Source of the DNA: Bacteroidota bacterium
GTDB taxonomy: Bacteria; Bacteroidota; Bacteroidia; UBA8524
Length of the DNA stretch: 64,000 nucleotides
Assembly: GCA_006226545.1 (NCBI GenBank)
Contig: SBGR01000038.1
Coordinates: 1 to 64,000, forward strand
Direction of reading: 5' to 3'
Shown: piece by piece, positions 52,688-62,246 of the stretch
Position numbering within the stretch: position 1 is the stretch's first letter
Layout of the letters: every line of letters starts with the position of its first letter
Notes under the pieces: generated by a model
The model's database searches: none
The model's input: the letters and a program-made list of their open reading frames with translations, nothing else
What the model was told of the DNA's origin: nothing
Program-made: the position numbers and the translations under genes

Positions 52688-53248
52688 ATGAAATTTCAGC
52701 TGCTTACCCTCGTTTCCCTGTTTACTTTATTCGCTTGTCACAGTGGAAAAGAAGCTACCCGCAATGCAACTTCCAATAACCCGGATCAACAGAGCATCAA
52801 GGAGTCATTGGAAATGCAAATCGAGAACATGAATTCAGAATCAGTTAAGCTCGATTCAGCCAAGAAGGTCTTGCATGATACATTGGCCTTCAGAGGGACA
52901 CCGGAGCAGCAGCGCTTGGTTACACAAATAGAAGAAGCCGGAAATCTGCTTCGCTCAAAAATCAACGGAGAGAAACAATTTCTCAAGAAACAAGGTGGAC
53001 CCTACAAAGCAGCACAACGCACCATTTACGATGATATGCTGCAGTACACGGTTCGAGTTGACAATCTTTTAAAACGCTATGAACTCAAAGTCGCTCATAC
53101 CGTTTTGAATGAAACACGTGCAAGTTTTGAAGAACGTCTCGCTAAGCTAAGCACCGAAGAGATCAAAGCAGAGTTTGAAAAAATTAATGTGTTGACGAAA
53201 AAGAATGAAGTTGAATTGTTAAATCAGCTGCTCTTCAAGAAGTCCTGA
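52688..53248 (+). CDS. Coiled-coil lipoprotein
   Basis: The 186-residue protein has a lipoprotein signal (SLFTLFAC, then HSGKEATRN). The mature protein is nearly all charged helix (for example IKESLEMQIENMNSESVKLDSAKKVL and LLRSKINGEKQFLKKQ), suggesting a periplasmic coiled coil anchored to a membrane. I recognise no family. The next gene, cmk, starts 17 bases later but has its own -7 box. Confidence 0.75.
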   Translation: MKFQLLTLVSLFTLFACHSGKEATRNATSNNPDQQSIKESLEMQIENMNSESVKLDSAKKVLHDTLAFRGTPEQQRLVTQIEEAGNLLRSKINGEKQFLKKQGGPYKAAQRTIYDDMLQYTVRVDNLLKRYELKVAHTVLNETRASFEERLAKLSTEEIKAEFEKINVLTKKNEVELLNQLLFKKS

Positions 53249-53250
53249 GC

Positions 53251-53258
53251 TATCTTTG
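53251..53258 (+). promoter_or_regulatory. -7 element of cmk
   Basis: TATCTTTG is a perfect TAnnTTTG match, seven bases before the ATG at 53266. It overlaps the three bases after the lipoprotein stop, so cmk can be transcribed on its own, probably without a leader. Confidence 0.5.
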
Positions 53259-53265
53259 TGGCATC

Positions 53266-53979
53266 ATGGATCAGAAAATTATCATTGCTGTAGACGGCTA
53301 TTCATCCTGCGGAAAAAGCACCATTGCCAGAGCCCTTGCCAAAAAGCTGGGATACCTGTACATCGATTCAGGTGCTATGTACCGTGCCGTAGCCTTGTAT
53401 TTTCTGCGTAATGATGTGCCTTTCCAAGTGGAGGAACGAGACCTCCAAGCCATCGAACAAGCCCTAAGTCAAATTCACATTGAGTTTCGCTTCAATGAAG
53501 CAATCGGACAACAAGAGACTTTCTTGAATGATGAAAACGTGGAAGAGGAAATTCGCCAGATGTTTGTGGCCAATCACGTGAGTAAGGTTAGTACAATCTC
53601 AGAAGTGCGTCGCTTTTTAGTGAAGCAACAACAGAAGAAAGGAGAGGGTAAAGGCATAGTGATGGACGGCCGCGATATTGGAACGGTGGTTTTCCCGCAA
53701 GCGGAGTTAAAACTCTTCATGACAGCCGACCCGGTTATCCGTGCGGAACGCCGTTTGGCAGAATTGCAAGGCAAGGGAATGAATTCTACGCTAGAGGAAG
53801 TCTTGCATAACCTTCAAGAAAGAGACCGTATCGATTCTACCCGAGCCGATAGCCCATTAAAAAAGGCGGATGATGCCGTGGTTATCGACAACACCCACCT
53901 TAGTCCGGAAGAGCAGTTTAACCTAGCCTTAAACTACGCTCACCAGCGCATTTCACTTAATAGTAATAGCGCCGACTAA
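53266..53979 (+). CDS. cmk: (d)CMP kinase
   Basis: Cmk phosphorylates CMP and dCMP with ATP in nucleotide recycling. The 237-residue protein has the P-loop DGYSSCGKSTIARALAKKLG, YIDSGAMYRAVALYFL for nucleotide binding, the CMP-binding insert and MDGRDIGTVVFPQAELKLFMTAD, and RDRIDSTRADSPLKKADDAVVIDNT. All are typical. It is longer than many cmk proteins only by a slightly larger CMP-binding domain. Its 3' end overlaps the convergent TraB-like gene by 23 bases. Confidence 0.95.
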   Translation: MDQKIIIAVDGYSSCGKSTIARALAKKLGYLYIDSGAMYRAVALYFLRNDVPFQVEERDLQAIEQALSQIHIEFRFNEAIGQQETFLNDENVEEEIRQMFVANHVSKVSTISEVRRFLVKQQQKKGEGKGIVMDGRDIGTVVFPQAELKLFMTADPVIRAERRLAELQGKGMNSTLEEVLHNLQERDRIDSTRADSPLKKADDAVVIDNTHLSPEEQFNLALNYAHQRISLNSNSAD

Positions 53980-56900
53980 CCGGTCTATCCTCCGGACTTA
54001 AAAAATACTTGATCATATCGTTTCCGAATGTGCTGTAGTCAGTTTGGAACCTCCTTCTGCGAATCAGTACTTCATCCAATAAGTCTGAAACCTGCAGGTT
54101 GATGTCTTTTTTCTTTTTCCATTCCAGACTCCATATTTCATTGAGTCCACCAAAGAGGTTAACATCAGATTGATCCTTCGGCTGAAGTCCAACGGTTACA
54201 AATCGCCAATCATCGCCATAGCTGCGCTTCACACGGTACACGTACACGTATCCATCCGTATGCATTTGACGTGCTTCGTATTTACCAATAAACACAATGG
54301 AATCTTGCAAAGAGCCGTACCCGCTTTTCGCCATGGTATAGGCTATGGAAAGGCACAAGCTATCTTGGTTACGGTAAGCCTTAGGGAAAAGACTTTCCTT
54401 TTTATGCCGTTTCAACAAAGCATAGAAATAGGCACGCGTATCCGGTTCTTTAGCGAGTTGAAGGCTAATCGATTCAGGCAATGTTTTATCGCGACTTAGC
54501 AAAAGGGCCGCAAGGTCGATGCGTAGTGTGCTTATTTGAATAGCGAAGGCTTTGTCGAAGAGCTCGCGCACCTTCGCATCGGTCTTGTAATAGGGTGCCA
54601 ATAAGTGAAGTTGAGAAATCAGCTCATTCACTTTATTCGAATTGGAGTAGCTGGCTTTTTCAGTAGTTGCTAATCGTTTGATATTGTTCTTTGCTTCAAT
54701 GGCAATTTGTTTCCTGTATGCATCGTAAACGGCGGTATTCACTTTTCCACTATCCACGAGTTGGGCGAGCAGTTCATATACTTCAGATCGGTATTCTTCC
54801 AGGAAGAGGATATTCATAAAGTCAGGGAAATAACGTTTCGCTAAATCCAAGGAGTCTTGAATATCATTAAATAGACTAGGTATCTTATAAGAACTGGTTG
54901 GAAGCGGTGTTTCATCCATGATAAACTGCTTCACTGAATCGGTGCTGGCCACCGTTTGCTGATCTACCATGTGGTCTAGGTAGGTGAGCTGAAGGTTAGC
55001 CGTATCGCCTGCCTTCGCTAAATACTTCATCATAAAGGGCAAGACAGACGGGTGCTGGAGCAAACCCACTTCGGTAATAAACCGCTCTTCAAAGTCTTTG
55101 CACATTTCACAGGTGTCAAAGGTTTGAATCAAAGCAGGTGCATCTTCATCCAAAAATTTTACCCTTCCGGCTTCGATAAGGGCTTGCCTGCGGTAGGCTG
55201 AATCGCTGCTGCTTAAATCTTGAAAGAAGAGTTGTGGTTTATTGATGAATGGAGAGGTACCTATGATGGTATCCATTGGTACAAAGCTTTCAAAGACTTC
55301 TTTTGAAAAAGGTAATAAGCCTTTGGTGGTATCGTATACGGTGAACAAGCTGAAGCAGCGTCCGTTAACCAGATAGCTTTTCAGGTAAACTGCTCGGGTG
55401 GTAGCGCTATCGGTATAATAGGTCTCCATCGTGGTATAATAACCGTGGTGGGTGTACTTGGCTTCGTGCTCAATTTTACTGCTGTCTTTGTTCAAGAAAT
55501 GCGTTTCTCGGTTCCAGAATTCTGCACTGTCTTTATAGGTTTTATAGCGATGGTATTTCTCATAGTCCACAAAAACCACTTCATCGGTACTCGGGCTCTG
55601 AATAAACATACGTGCTGATTCATCGTCAAAAAAGTCCTCGTCGTCTTCGGGTTCCTTGTTTAACTGTTTCTCCATGCGGTAGATTGGACTGTTCACGTTC
55701 AGCTGAGCCGTTACTGTAAAGAAATAGAGCGAATCAGTAATCTTTTTTGAAGGTCTATAATTCGGTTGCTGAAACTTAAATGAGTTTAAGAAGCGATCGC
55801 CATCAGCCTTCTGAGCAGTGAGTTTACAAGCCATCAAGTAGATGAACTGGCCATTTAAAAATGCTCTTGCCTTCACTTCTTGGCTGTCGGCATCCAAATA
55901 ACCGGCATTGATGCAGAGTCTTCCTTCGTAAGTACCGAAGCTATGAGAAACCAAGGTATAGTTGTCTTCTTTCTGAAAGCTGCGCAAGGCCGTTCTCAGT
56001 TGAAAGCTGTCTTCTTCCAGTAGGTAAGTAGCGTACCAAGGCTTAACCAAAACAAAATAAGAGTTTTGAGTGCTTGGGTCTTTAGCGAAATAGTCGCGGC
56101 GCCAGTAATAAGATGTTTTGATGTGGGTTTTGTTTTCATTGGTCCACACGTTGGCAGGCATGTCTACGCTGAATTTATGGTCGACAGGCGTAAAGCTTTT
56201 CCAGCCTTCTTCTTTTTTCTTCAAGCGAATCGATTTAAAGAAGCGATCGGCTTTTTTGCTTTTGGCGTATTCACCCGAACCGGCCAGTTTCACAACCACT
56301 ACCTCATTTGGTGTTACAAAGATTTGATAGCGTTGGTAATCGCCACGTTTGGTTTTGTTTTCTATGTCGAGGCCTTTATAACCATCTAGGCTGATTTCTT
56401 TTTTCTTCAGGATTTTCCCCGGGATATTCTCAAAAAGCAAACTGTCTACACGCTTCAATACGAAGTCGTCAGACATGCCAAACCAAGATGCATGATGCTC
56501 CATGCGTGAAACGATATAGTAATGACCATTTACCATATCGGTAGCAATGCTTTGTTTGTCGCCATTCTGGTAAGGGAATTCAGTCATCTTACCCGGCACT
56601 TCCAAGCTAATCATGCCATCGCTGCTGGTGAAGGAGCTGAATGGAATATCTATTTCAATCTTGTCAATTTTGTCTTTCAGCTTTTCAGATCTGCCGGTAT
56701 AGCTTACCGGTCTTACGGTATAGCCTTTTTTTCGCAAGAGCTCGATAACGCCTTCCTTGCCTGGAAGGTGGGCTGCCCCAACGCCAACAAACATGCTTTG
56801 ATTCGGCATGATGGTATCCATGGTGCGAACCATATTGGCATTTCTGATCCAGAGCATGTACTTATTGTATTTCTTGCTCGGATTCGACATTTTATTGAGT

Positions 56901-57616
56901 GAGTCGAGCATGTCTAAATCGCCTCTGCGGTAGGCATCTTCAAACATTTCAAAGAACTTATACCGGCTTTCGATTTCAATGTCTTCGTAGCCTTCAATTA
57001 CATCGTCTTTGTCGCCGTATTCGCGATCTTGTGCAATCTCAACCAAGGCTTCAGACTCGGCAAAGTCTTCTACCGGAATTACTTTTTTACCGAGCTTTTT
57101 ACCCACTCTAAAGATGTAAAGGTCGAGGTAGGTTTCCTCTTCGAAATTGTCTGAAGAGCTGGATTTACGAAACATGAAGCTGTTGATCAACCGAGGATCT
57201 CGGCGTAACATATCGTTCACTTCCTTGATATCGCTTAACTCCACCGAATAGGTTTTGTCTGGCGTAAAGCTATTGTATCGGCCATAGCCTGAATAGTAAT
57301 CGTCCTTCGCTAAACTCAATACACTGTAAAATTGGTCGTAGCGAATCATGTCGTCTAACCACGTATCAGGTGTAGTTTCTAAACCGACTACCTCTGAATT
57401 CTGTAAGGCCAAGAAGAAGGAATCACCAAGGTGAAAAGCCAGTTTCCTGCTCACGTGCATGGTGCCATAGAGGTAGGAGGGTTTTTGAAGTCCGTTACCG
57501 CTAATTTCCCAAAGGAGGCCTTGGTATTTTGTCGGTTTCGGTTCGGGCGTTGAGTTGGTTTGTGCGTGAAGTTGGATGCCGAGCAAGCATCCGAGGATAA
57601 GAAAAAGTTTTCTCAT
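53957..57616 (-). CDS. Giant TraB/GumN (Tiki-like) protein, copy 1
   Basis: The 1,219-residue exported protein starts at the ATG at 57616, giving signal peptide MRKLFLILGCLLGIQLHAQ; the frame is open 48 bases further upstream. Residues about 25-320 are a TraB/GumN domain with both GxxH motifs: GTMHVSRKLAF and VGVGAAHLPGKEGVIELL, plus VGLETTPD with the conserved Glu. Tiki-family enzymes using this fold are metalloproteases. The remaining roughly 900 residues are beta-rich repeats followed by helical repeats near 800-1050 (RQALIEAGRVKFLDEDAPALIQTFD). The family is usually only about 300 residues. Paralogue 2 lies nearby, transcribed away from it. Confidence 0.85.
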   Translation of the reverse strand: MRKLFLILGCLLGIQLHAQTNSTPEPKPTKYQGLLWEISGNGLQKPSYLYGTMHVSRKLAFHLGDSFFLALQNSEVVGLETTPDTWLDDMIRYDQFYSVLSLAKDDYYSGYGRYNSFTPDKTYSVELSDIKEVNDMLRRDPRLINSFMFRKSSSSDNFEEETYLDLYIFRVGKKLGKKVIPVEDFAESEALVEIAQDREYGDKDDVIEGYEDIEIESRYKFFEMFEDAYRRGDLDMLDSLNKMSNPSKKYNKYMLWIRNANMVRTMDTIMPNQSMFVGVGAAHLPGKEGVIELLRKKGYTVRPVSYTGRSEKLKDKIDKIEIDIPFSSFTSSDGMISLEVPGKMTEFPYQNGDKQSIATDMVNGHYYIVSRMEHHASWFGMSDDFVLKRVDSLLFENIPGKILKKKEISLDGYKGLDIENKTKRGDYQRYQIFVTPNEVVVVKLAGSGEYAKSKKADRFFKSIRLKKKEEGWKSFTPVDHKFSVDMPANVWTNENKTHIKTSYYWRRDYFAKDPSTQNSYFVLVKPWYATYLLEEDSFQLRTALRSFQKEDNYTLVSHSFGTYEGRLCINAGYLDADSQEVKARAFLNGQFIYLMACKLTAQKADGDRFLNSFKFQQPNYRPSKKITDSLYFFTVTAQLNVNSPIYRMEKQLNKEPEDDEDFFDDESARMFIQSPSTDEVVFVDYEKYHRYKTYKDSAEFWNRETHFLNKDSSKIEHEAKYTHHGYYTTMETYYTDSATTRAVYLKSYLVNGRCFSLFTVYDTTKGLLPFSKEVFESFVPMDTIIGTSPFINKPQLFFQDLSSSDSAYRRQALIEAGRVKFLDEDAPALIQTFDTCEMCKDFEERFITEVGLLQHPSVLPFMMKYLAKAGDTANLQLTYLDHMVDQQTVASTDSVKQFIMDETPLPTSSYKIPSLFNDIQDSLDLAKRYFPDFMNILFLEEYRSEVYELLAQLVDSGKVNTAVYDAYRKQIAIEAKNNIKRLATTEKASYSNSNKVNELISQLHLLAPYYKTDAKVRELFDKAFAIQISTLRIDLAALLLSRDKTLPESISLQLAKEPDTRAYFYALLKRHKKESLFPKAYRNQDSLCLSIAYTMAKSGYGSLQDSIVFIGKYEARQMHTDGYVYVYRVKRSYGDDWRFVTVGLQPKDQSDVNLFGGLNEIWSLEWKKKKDINLQVSDLLDEVLIRRRRFQTDYSTFGNDMIKYFLSPEDRPVSRRYYY

Positions 57617-57677
57617 GTAAGTTCTGATTTTGGGATTCGATTCATCTAACGTGTTCAAACCCAAAGTTCTTACATAA

Positions 57678-58316
57678 TCAGGATTTTTTTAACTGAAAGA
57701 CATAATAAAGAAACAGACCGTCCACTTTGTACAGGGTGCTTTGCTGAAGTGCATCCTTTCCATAGTGATTGGTGAAAAACTTCAGGTAGTCTTTCAGGTC
57801 GTGTTGCTGAGGGTGAAGAATATCCCCTTGAATCAACCGAAAAGGATACTTAAGCAATGGAAAGCGATGCACATCGCTAGAAAGAATAAGTGTGCCGCCG
57901 GGCTTAAGTGCGTGCCATAAAGCCATCATGGCTGAATCCCAATCGGCCACATGGTTTACGGCATTTAAGCAAAAGATTAAATCAAATTTGTCGGAAGTTT
58001 CGAATCCTTCGAGTCGACCTTTTTGCAGCGTAGCATCGGGGTAGTTAACAAGCCAAGGAAATTCTTCCATGTATTGGTCCATCAAAGGGTCTACCGCGGT
58101 GCAAGCATCCTTAGGCATGTTCAAGAAAATGCCTGCCGGTCCACAGCCAATATCCAGTATTTGCTGATGGGGCTCAGGCCTGATTTTACATCGCTCCAAG
58201 AACTGGGTCCAATACTCTTTTTTCCAAGTGAGGTAAGAGTCGTGGTTTTTATCCTTCAGATAACGTTTCCACCATAGTAACTCTGCGTTTTGAGCGATCT
58301 TCCACCGTATTTGCAC
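57678..58316 (-). CDS. Class I SAM-dependent methyltransferase
   Basis: The protein has 212 residues from the GTG at 58316, chosen because a GGAAGG sequence lies 10-12 bases upstream and the family pattern RWKIAQNAELLWWKRYL starts there. The frame is also open to a TTG at 58382. SAM-binding motif I is ILDIGCGPAGIFL, motif II KGRLEGFET, post-motif LIFCLNAVNHVADWDSAMMALWHALKPGGTLILSSDVH. The substrate is unknown. It sits between the two giant TraB-like genes, in line with copy 1. Confidence 0.82.
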   Translation of the reverse strand: MQIRWKIAQNAELLWWKRYLKDKNHDSYLTWKKEYWTQFLERCKIRPEPHQQILDIGCGPAGIFLNMPKDACTAVDPLMDQYMEEFPWLVNYPDATLQKGRLEGFETSDKFDLIFCLNAVNHVADWDSAMMALWHALKPGGTLILSSDVHRFPLLKYPFRLIQGDILHPQQHDLKDYLKFFTNHYGKDALQQSTLYKVDGLFLYYVFQLKKS

Positions 58317-58432
58317 GCCGCAAAATAATCCTTCCGATGAATTAATCCATAGCAGTCTAAGGCGGGCGTTAGGGCGGAACAATTTTTAGCTAGGTGTATA
58401 GAATTCATTTTAGATTCTATATTTTGCAGGCA

Positions 58433-61400
58433 ATGAACCTCGTTAAACATGCGCTGGCAATCATTTGCCTTACCGTTTTAACAGCAACAAGCGCAGTTGC
58501 TCAAGAAGATAGCTCAGCTAAGAAGTATCCCAGCTTACTCTGGGAAATCACCGGACCGGGAATGGATAAGCCTTCTTATCTATTCGGTACCATGCACGTG
58601 AGCTCTAAGGTCGCTTTTTACCTGAGCGATTCCTTTTTTATGGCATTGAAAAAAGTGGATGCCGTGGGATTGGAATCTCGTCCGGATGAATGGCTTCCTA
58701 AAATCGCTGCAAACCTCAGAAACAACAGAACGTATTATACCAAACTCTTAAGCCGTTACGGCCGTGGACCTTTGGATAATAGCCTGTTTACCTTGGAAGA
58801 AGGTGATTTGGAGAAGATTCTCATGTACCTGGGCGACAACAGTAATTTGGTAAATTACTTCTTGTACCGTTCCAATGGTGCAAACTCACAAGAATTTGAA
58901 GAACGCACGTACCTAGACATGTTCATTTACCAATCCGGTATGAAGATGAAAAAGAACGTGGTTTCTTTGGAAGACTATGATCAGTCAGACGAGTTGGTAA
59001 CGAAGTCTTACTACGGTCCGGATGAGAAAGAGGAATTATCAGATGTATTTGAGCCGGAGCCACCTAAGAAAGACAATTACTACTACGAAGAAGAAGGTGA
59101 CTTTGACGCCTTAGAAAAAGCTTACCGTAACGGTGATTTGGACGCAATTGATTCAATCGAAATTGCTACCAGCACACCGCATAACATCAAATACATGTTG
59201 ACCGAGCGCAACCGTTTGATGGTTCAAAAAGCAGAGGGAATCATGAAATCTCAAACCTTGTTTATCGCTGTAGGTGCTGCGCACTTGCCGGGTAAAGAAG
59301 GGATGATTGAAATGTTCCGTGCAAAAGGCTTTACGCTTCGTCCGGTAATGCAAAAAGGCATGGATGATAAGTCGATGCGTAAATTGCAGAAACAACAATC
59401 GAAACCGGAATTGGTGCCATTTACTAGTAACGATGGCTTTATCAGCGCGAACTTCCCTGGTGCATACCTCGAGTTTTCTGCTCAGAATGTGGGCATGATA
59501 TCTTGTCCGGATTTGGTGAACGGAGCTCACATCGAAATTTACCGTCACCCTTACCATGCAAACTTGTTTGGCAACAGCGCCGACTATGTAATGGAGCGTT
59601 TGGATAGCTTTATCTATACGGCCATTCCGGGTGAGGTTGAAGGCAAAGAAAAGATTAAAGTGAACGGACACCCTGGTTATGAAATCTACAACCAGACTCG
59701 TTCCGGTACCTATGAAAGAAACCAATTGATTGTTTTCCCTAATGAGATCATCATTGTGAAGTTAGGAGGAACCAAGAAATACGTTAAAGGAAAAGACGGT
59801 AAGGCCTTCTTCAAGAGCCTAAGCTTTGCAGACCGTACTCAAAAAGAAGGTAAAGTAAGATTGGAAGCAGCTCAGTTGGAAGCAAAGTTTCCTGCAGCTC
59901 CGTGGACCAGCACCGTGATTGGTGGAGGCTACGGTGAAAACACATACCTCTACAACAAAGATGTAAAGTCGAATTCTTATATACTGATGGCGCGTGAAAT
60001 CATCGACATCGATGATTATACTCCGGATACCACACAATTACGTTTCGCATTAACCAGCTTCCGTTATACCAACGAGTTCAAATTTGTAAGTGCTTCATAC
60101 GACAATGTACTCGGTCGCAAGGCCTTGACGTGGGAATGCAAAACCAAAGACGAAGAAACGGTTAAAGCCAGAGCCTTCTGGAGAGGCAGAAGCATCGTGA
60201 TTCAAGCTGTGATTGTAAGAGCAGATGGCGAAGAAGTAACGGCATTCTGGAACAGTGTAGGCGCTTCGCCTGAGTCAAGCAAAGAATACCGTATGGTTTC
60301 AGATACCGTATTGTGTGCTAACTACAAAACCATCGATACTTCAAGTATACGCGTGGGGTATTTGAATTACCTGTTAGGTAACGATTGGTTAGAAGGCGGT
60401 TCTAGAAACAATACCATTGATGGCCATTTTGGTGCAAGCGATATCAGCGTTCGTTTGTCGCACCCATCCCGTTACGGTAATCCATTCGATAGCACCTACT
60501 TCTACGACGAAGAATCTGATTTCTATGGTGTAGATACACTTGACAGAATCACCTTCCGTTCGCCGGTTACAAGAACGGGCAAATACAGAGTGAAAGATTT
60601 GATGATAAGCGATACCGGTTCTGTTTTCTGGAGCTTTAAACGCCTCTACTGGACGCCAACTGGTATGTACAGAATCACTACTGTTATTGATTCAAGCGCT
60701 ACAGATTTCACCTTCTTCAATACCTTCCTTGAAAGCTTCCAGCCTTGGGATACAGTATTGTACAATAACAAACACAAAGAAGGTCGTTTGGCATTCTTCG
60801 AAGACATGGCCACTCAAGATACCACCATCATGGACAAAGCCATGGATGCCATCAACAGCATCAAGTTTAAAGACGAGGATGCTCCACGTTTGTTAGCGAT
60901 GTTGGACACCTGTGTTTCAAACAAGAACTACCGCGTTAAGTTGAGAAAGAACATCGCAGACTTAGAACATAAGGGTGTATTGAATTTCTATACGCAGAAG
61001 TTCTATGCTGCGGGTGACACCACCAGCATGCAGTTGCAAAGTTTGGAATACATCTTTGAACAAGAGAACAGAGCGGCCTTGGATACAGGTAAGCGCCTTT
61101 TATTGAAGCATACGCCGGTTCCTCAAAGCTCTTATAAACTAAATGATATCTTCTATACCTTGGATGATAGTATGGAGTTGACGCAACGTTTGCTTCCTGA
61201 TCTTTTAGACTTGACCGATATTGATGAGTACAAGTCGAAAGTATACGAGCTTCTTGCCGACTTTGCCGATAGCGGTTTCGCTAAACCGGGTAAAAACGAA
61301 TACCCAATGGATCGCTTGATCCGCGATGCGAAAAACGAATTGAAGAAAGCCAATAGCTCGGGTAAATCAGGCTCAGGTAGCTATTACGGAGGTTACTCCA

Positions 61401-62074
61401 GCGGCAGCAGCAAAGACTCTAAGATCTCTTACGACCTCAGAAAACTCTTGCATGCCATGTATCCTTTCCGCAATACCAATTCTGAAGTGAAAGACTTCTA
61501 TGCTAAAGCGAGAGAATCAGAAGCAGGCGGAATGCGCATTGAACTTTTGAAACTTCAATTTGCCGTTGACTCATCAGTTGATACTTCATTGGTAAATAAG
61601 ATGGCTGAGAAAGAAGATACCCGTTACTCGGTTTACGAGTGGATGTACAAAGTAGGAAAGCAGGATTTATTCCCTAAAGCCTACTTGTCTAATGATTCCA
61701 TGATCAAATCCATTATCAAAGACCAGGACTACGGTTTGTATAGCTACGACAAAGACTCTGTTGTGAGTTTGACTTATGACAGTATCGAGTTGCGCAATAC
61801 CACAGGTTTAGTTCACTACTTTAAGATTTATAAAAACTCTTCTAAGAAATACGAATACGGTGCATTGATCTTGTTGCCTGGAGAAGGTCAAGAACTTACC
61901 GATCGTATGAAGGTGATTGTAGGTTTAGGAGAGGTGAAAGAAGACGATAAGCAAGCAGAGAAGTTCTCTGAGATTTCAGAGAAGATTGCCATTGAATACT
62001 ACGAGGGTGTTAAGAAGTCGTATGGCTTTATGAACAACCTGAACTTCGACTTAGGAAACATTAGCTTTAACTAA
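58433..62074 (+). CDS. Giant TraB/GumN (Tiki-like) protein, copy 2
   Basis: The 1,213-residue exported protein has signal peptide MNLVKHALAIICLTVLTATSAVAQ. Its TraB/GumN domain shows LLWEITGPGMDKPSYLFGTMH with GTMH at 52-55, conserved Glu81 in GLESRPDEW, and IAVGAAHLPGKEG with GAAH at 281-284. The C-terminal 900 residues parallel copy 1 segment by segment: KVNGHPGYEIYNQT, SFRYTNEFKFVS, a HEAT-like helical stretch FKDEDAPRLLAMLD near 825, and LVHYFKIYKN near the end. A Gly/Ser-rich insert (SGKSGSGSYYGGYSSGSSK) at about 985 is absent from copy 1. No T9SS tail is present, so it is probably periplasmic. The start codon is nine bases after a TTTG. Confidence 0.85.
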   Translation: MNLVKHALAIICLTVLTATSAVAQEDSSAKKYPSLLWEITGPGMDKPSYLFGTMHVSSKVAFYLSDSFFMALKKVDAVGLESRPDEWLPKIAANLRNNRTYYTKLLSRYGRGPLDNSLFTLEEGDLEKILMYLGDNSNLVNYFLYRSNGANSQEFEERTYLDMFIYQSGMKMKKNVVSLEDYDQSDELVTKSYYGPDEKEELSDVFEPEPPKKDNYYYEEEGDFDALEKAYRNGDLDAIDSIEIATSTPHNIKYMLTERNRLMVQKAEGIMKSQTLFIAVGAAHLPGKEGMIEMFRAKGFTLRPVMQKGMDDKSMRKLQKQQSKPELVPFTSNDGFISANFPGAYLEFSAQNVGMISCPDLVNGAHIEIYRHPYHANLFGNSADYVMERLDSFIYTAIPGEVEGKEKIKVNGHPGYEIYNQTRSGTYERNQLIVFPNEIIIVKLGGTKKYVKGKDGKAFFKSLSFADRTQKEGKVRLEAAQLEAKFPAAPWTSTVIGGGYGENTYLYNKDVKSNSYILMAREIIDIDDYTPDTTQLRFALTSFRYTNEFKFVSASYDNVLGRKALTWECKTKDEETVKARAFWRGRSIVIQAVIVRADGEEVTAFWNSVGASPESSKEYRMVSDTVLCANYKTIDTSSIRVGYLNYLLGNDWLEGGSRNNTIDGHFGASDISVRLSHPSRYGNPFDSTYFYDEESDFYGVDTLDRITFRSPVTRTGKYRVKDLMISDTGSVFWSFKRLYWTPTGMYRITTVIDSSATDFTFFNTFLESFQPWDTVLYNNKHKEGRLAFFEDMATQDTTIMDKAMDAINSIKFKDEDAPRLLAMLDTCVSNKNYRVKLRKNIADLEHKGVLNFYTQKFYAAGDTTSMQLQSLEYIFEQENRAALDTGKRLLLKHTPVPQSSYKLNDIFYTLDDSMELTQRLLPDLLDLTDIDEYKSKVYELLADFADSGFAKPGKNEYPMDRLIRDAKNELKKANSSGKSGSGSYYGGYSSGSSKDSKISYDLRKLLHAMYPFRNTNSEVKDFYAKARESEAGGMRIELLKLQFAVDSSVDTSLVNKMAEKEDTRYSVYEWMYKVGKQDLFPKAYLSNDSMIKSIIKDQDYGLYSYDKDSVVSLTYDSIELRNTTGLVHYFKIYKNSSKKYEYGALILLPGEGQELTDRMKVIVGLGEVKEDDKQAEKFSEISEKIAIEYYEGVKKSYGFMNNLNFDLGNISFN

Positions 62075-62096
62075 GTCTTTTCATAAGATAAGCATG

Positions 62097-62130
62097 AGGC
62101 CATTCGGGAAACCGGATGGCTTTCTTTTTT
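62097..62130 (+). terminator. Rho-independent terminator after TraB-like copy 2
   Basis: GCCATTCGG-GAAA-CCGGATGGC followed by TTTCTTTTTT. The stem has nine pairs with one G-U. It separates this gene from rpsA. Confidence 0.9.
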
Positions 62131-62190
62131 AGCGATGAAATGGAATTTTAGCATCTGCTTGAAATTCATTCAATTCATTCGGTTAAACGC

Positions 62191-62220
62191 TTGATAATAT
62201 AATTTTTCAAATTACCTTTG
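62191..62220 (+). promoter_or_regulatory. Promoter of rpsA
   Basis: TTG (62191-62193), exactly 19 bases, then TACCTTTG (62213-62220), identical in its -7 box to the tRNA-Lys and helicase promoters. The transcript should begin near 62227, just before the ribosome-binding site. Confidence 0.85.
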
Positions 62221-62230
62221 CAGCCTTCGT

Positions 62231-62238
62231 AAAGGAGG
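62231..62238 (+). promoter_or_regulatory. Strong Shine-Dalgarno of rpsA
   Basis: AAAGGAGG lies eight bases before the TTG start. Such an extended Shine-Dalgarno is unusual in this window, where most starts have only A/T-rich upstream sequence or no room for a leader, and it decides the TTG start of rpsA. Confidence 0.8.
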
Positions 62239-62246
62239 ACTATCAT

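Noticed and set aside
57616-57664. Longer N-terminus of TraB-like copy 1
   Set aside because: The upstream extension would place 16 charged residues before an obvious signal peptide.
59153-59725. 190-residue open frame on the minus strand inside TraB-like copy 2
   Set aside because: It lies wholly within a convincing gene on the other strand and shows no protein-like hydrophobic pattern or family resemblance.
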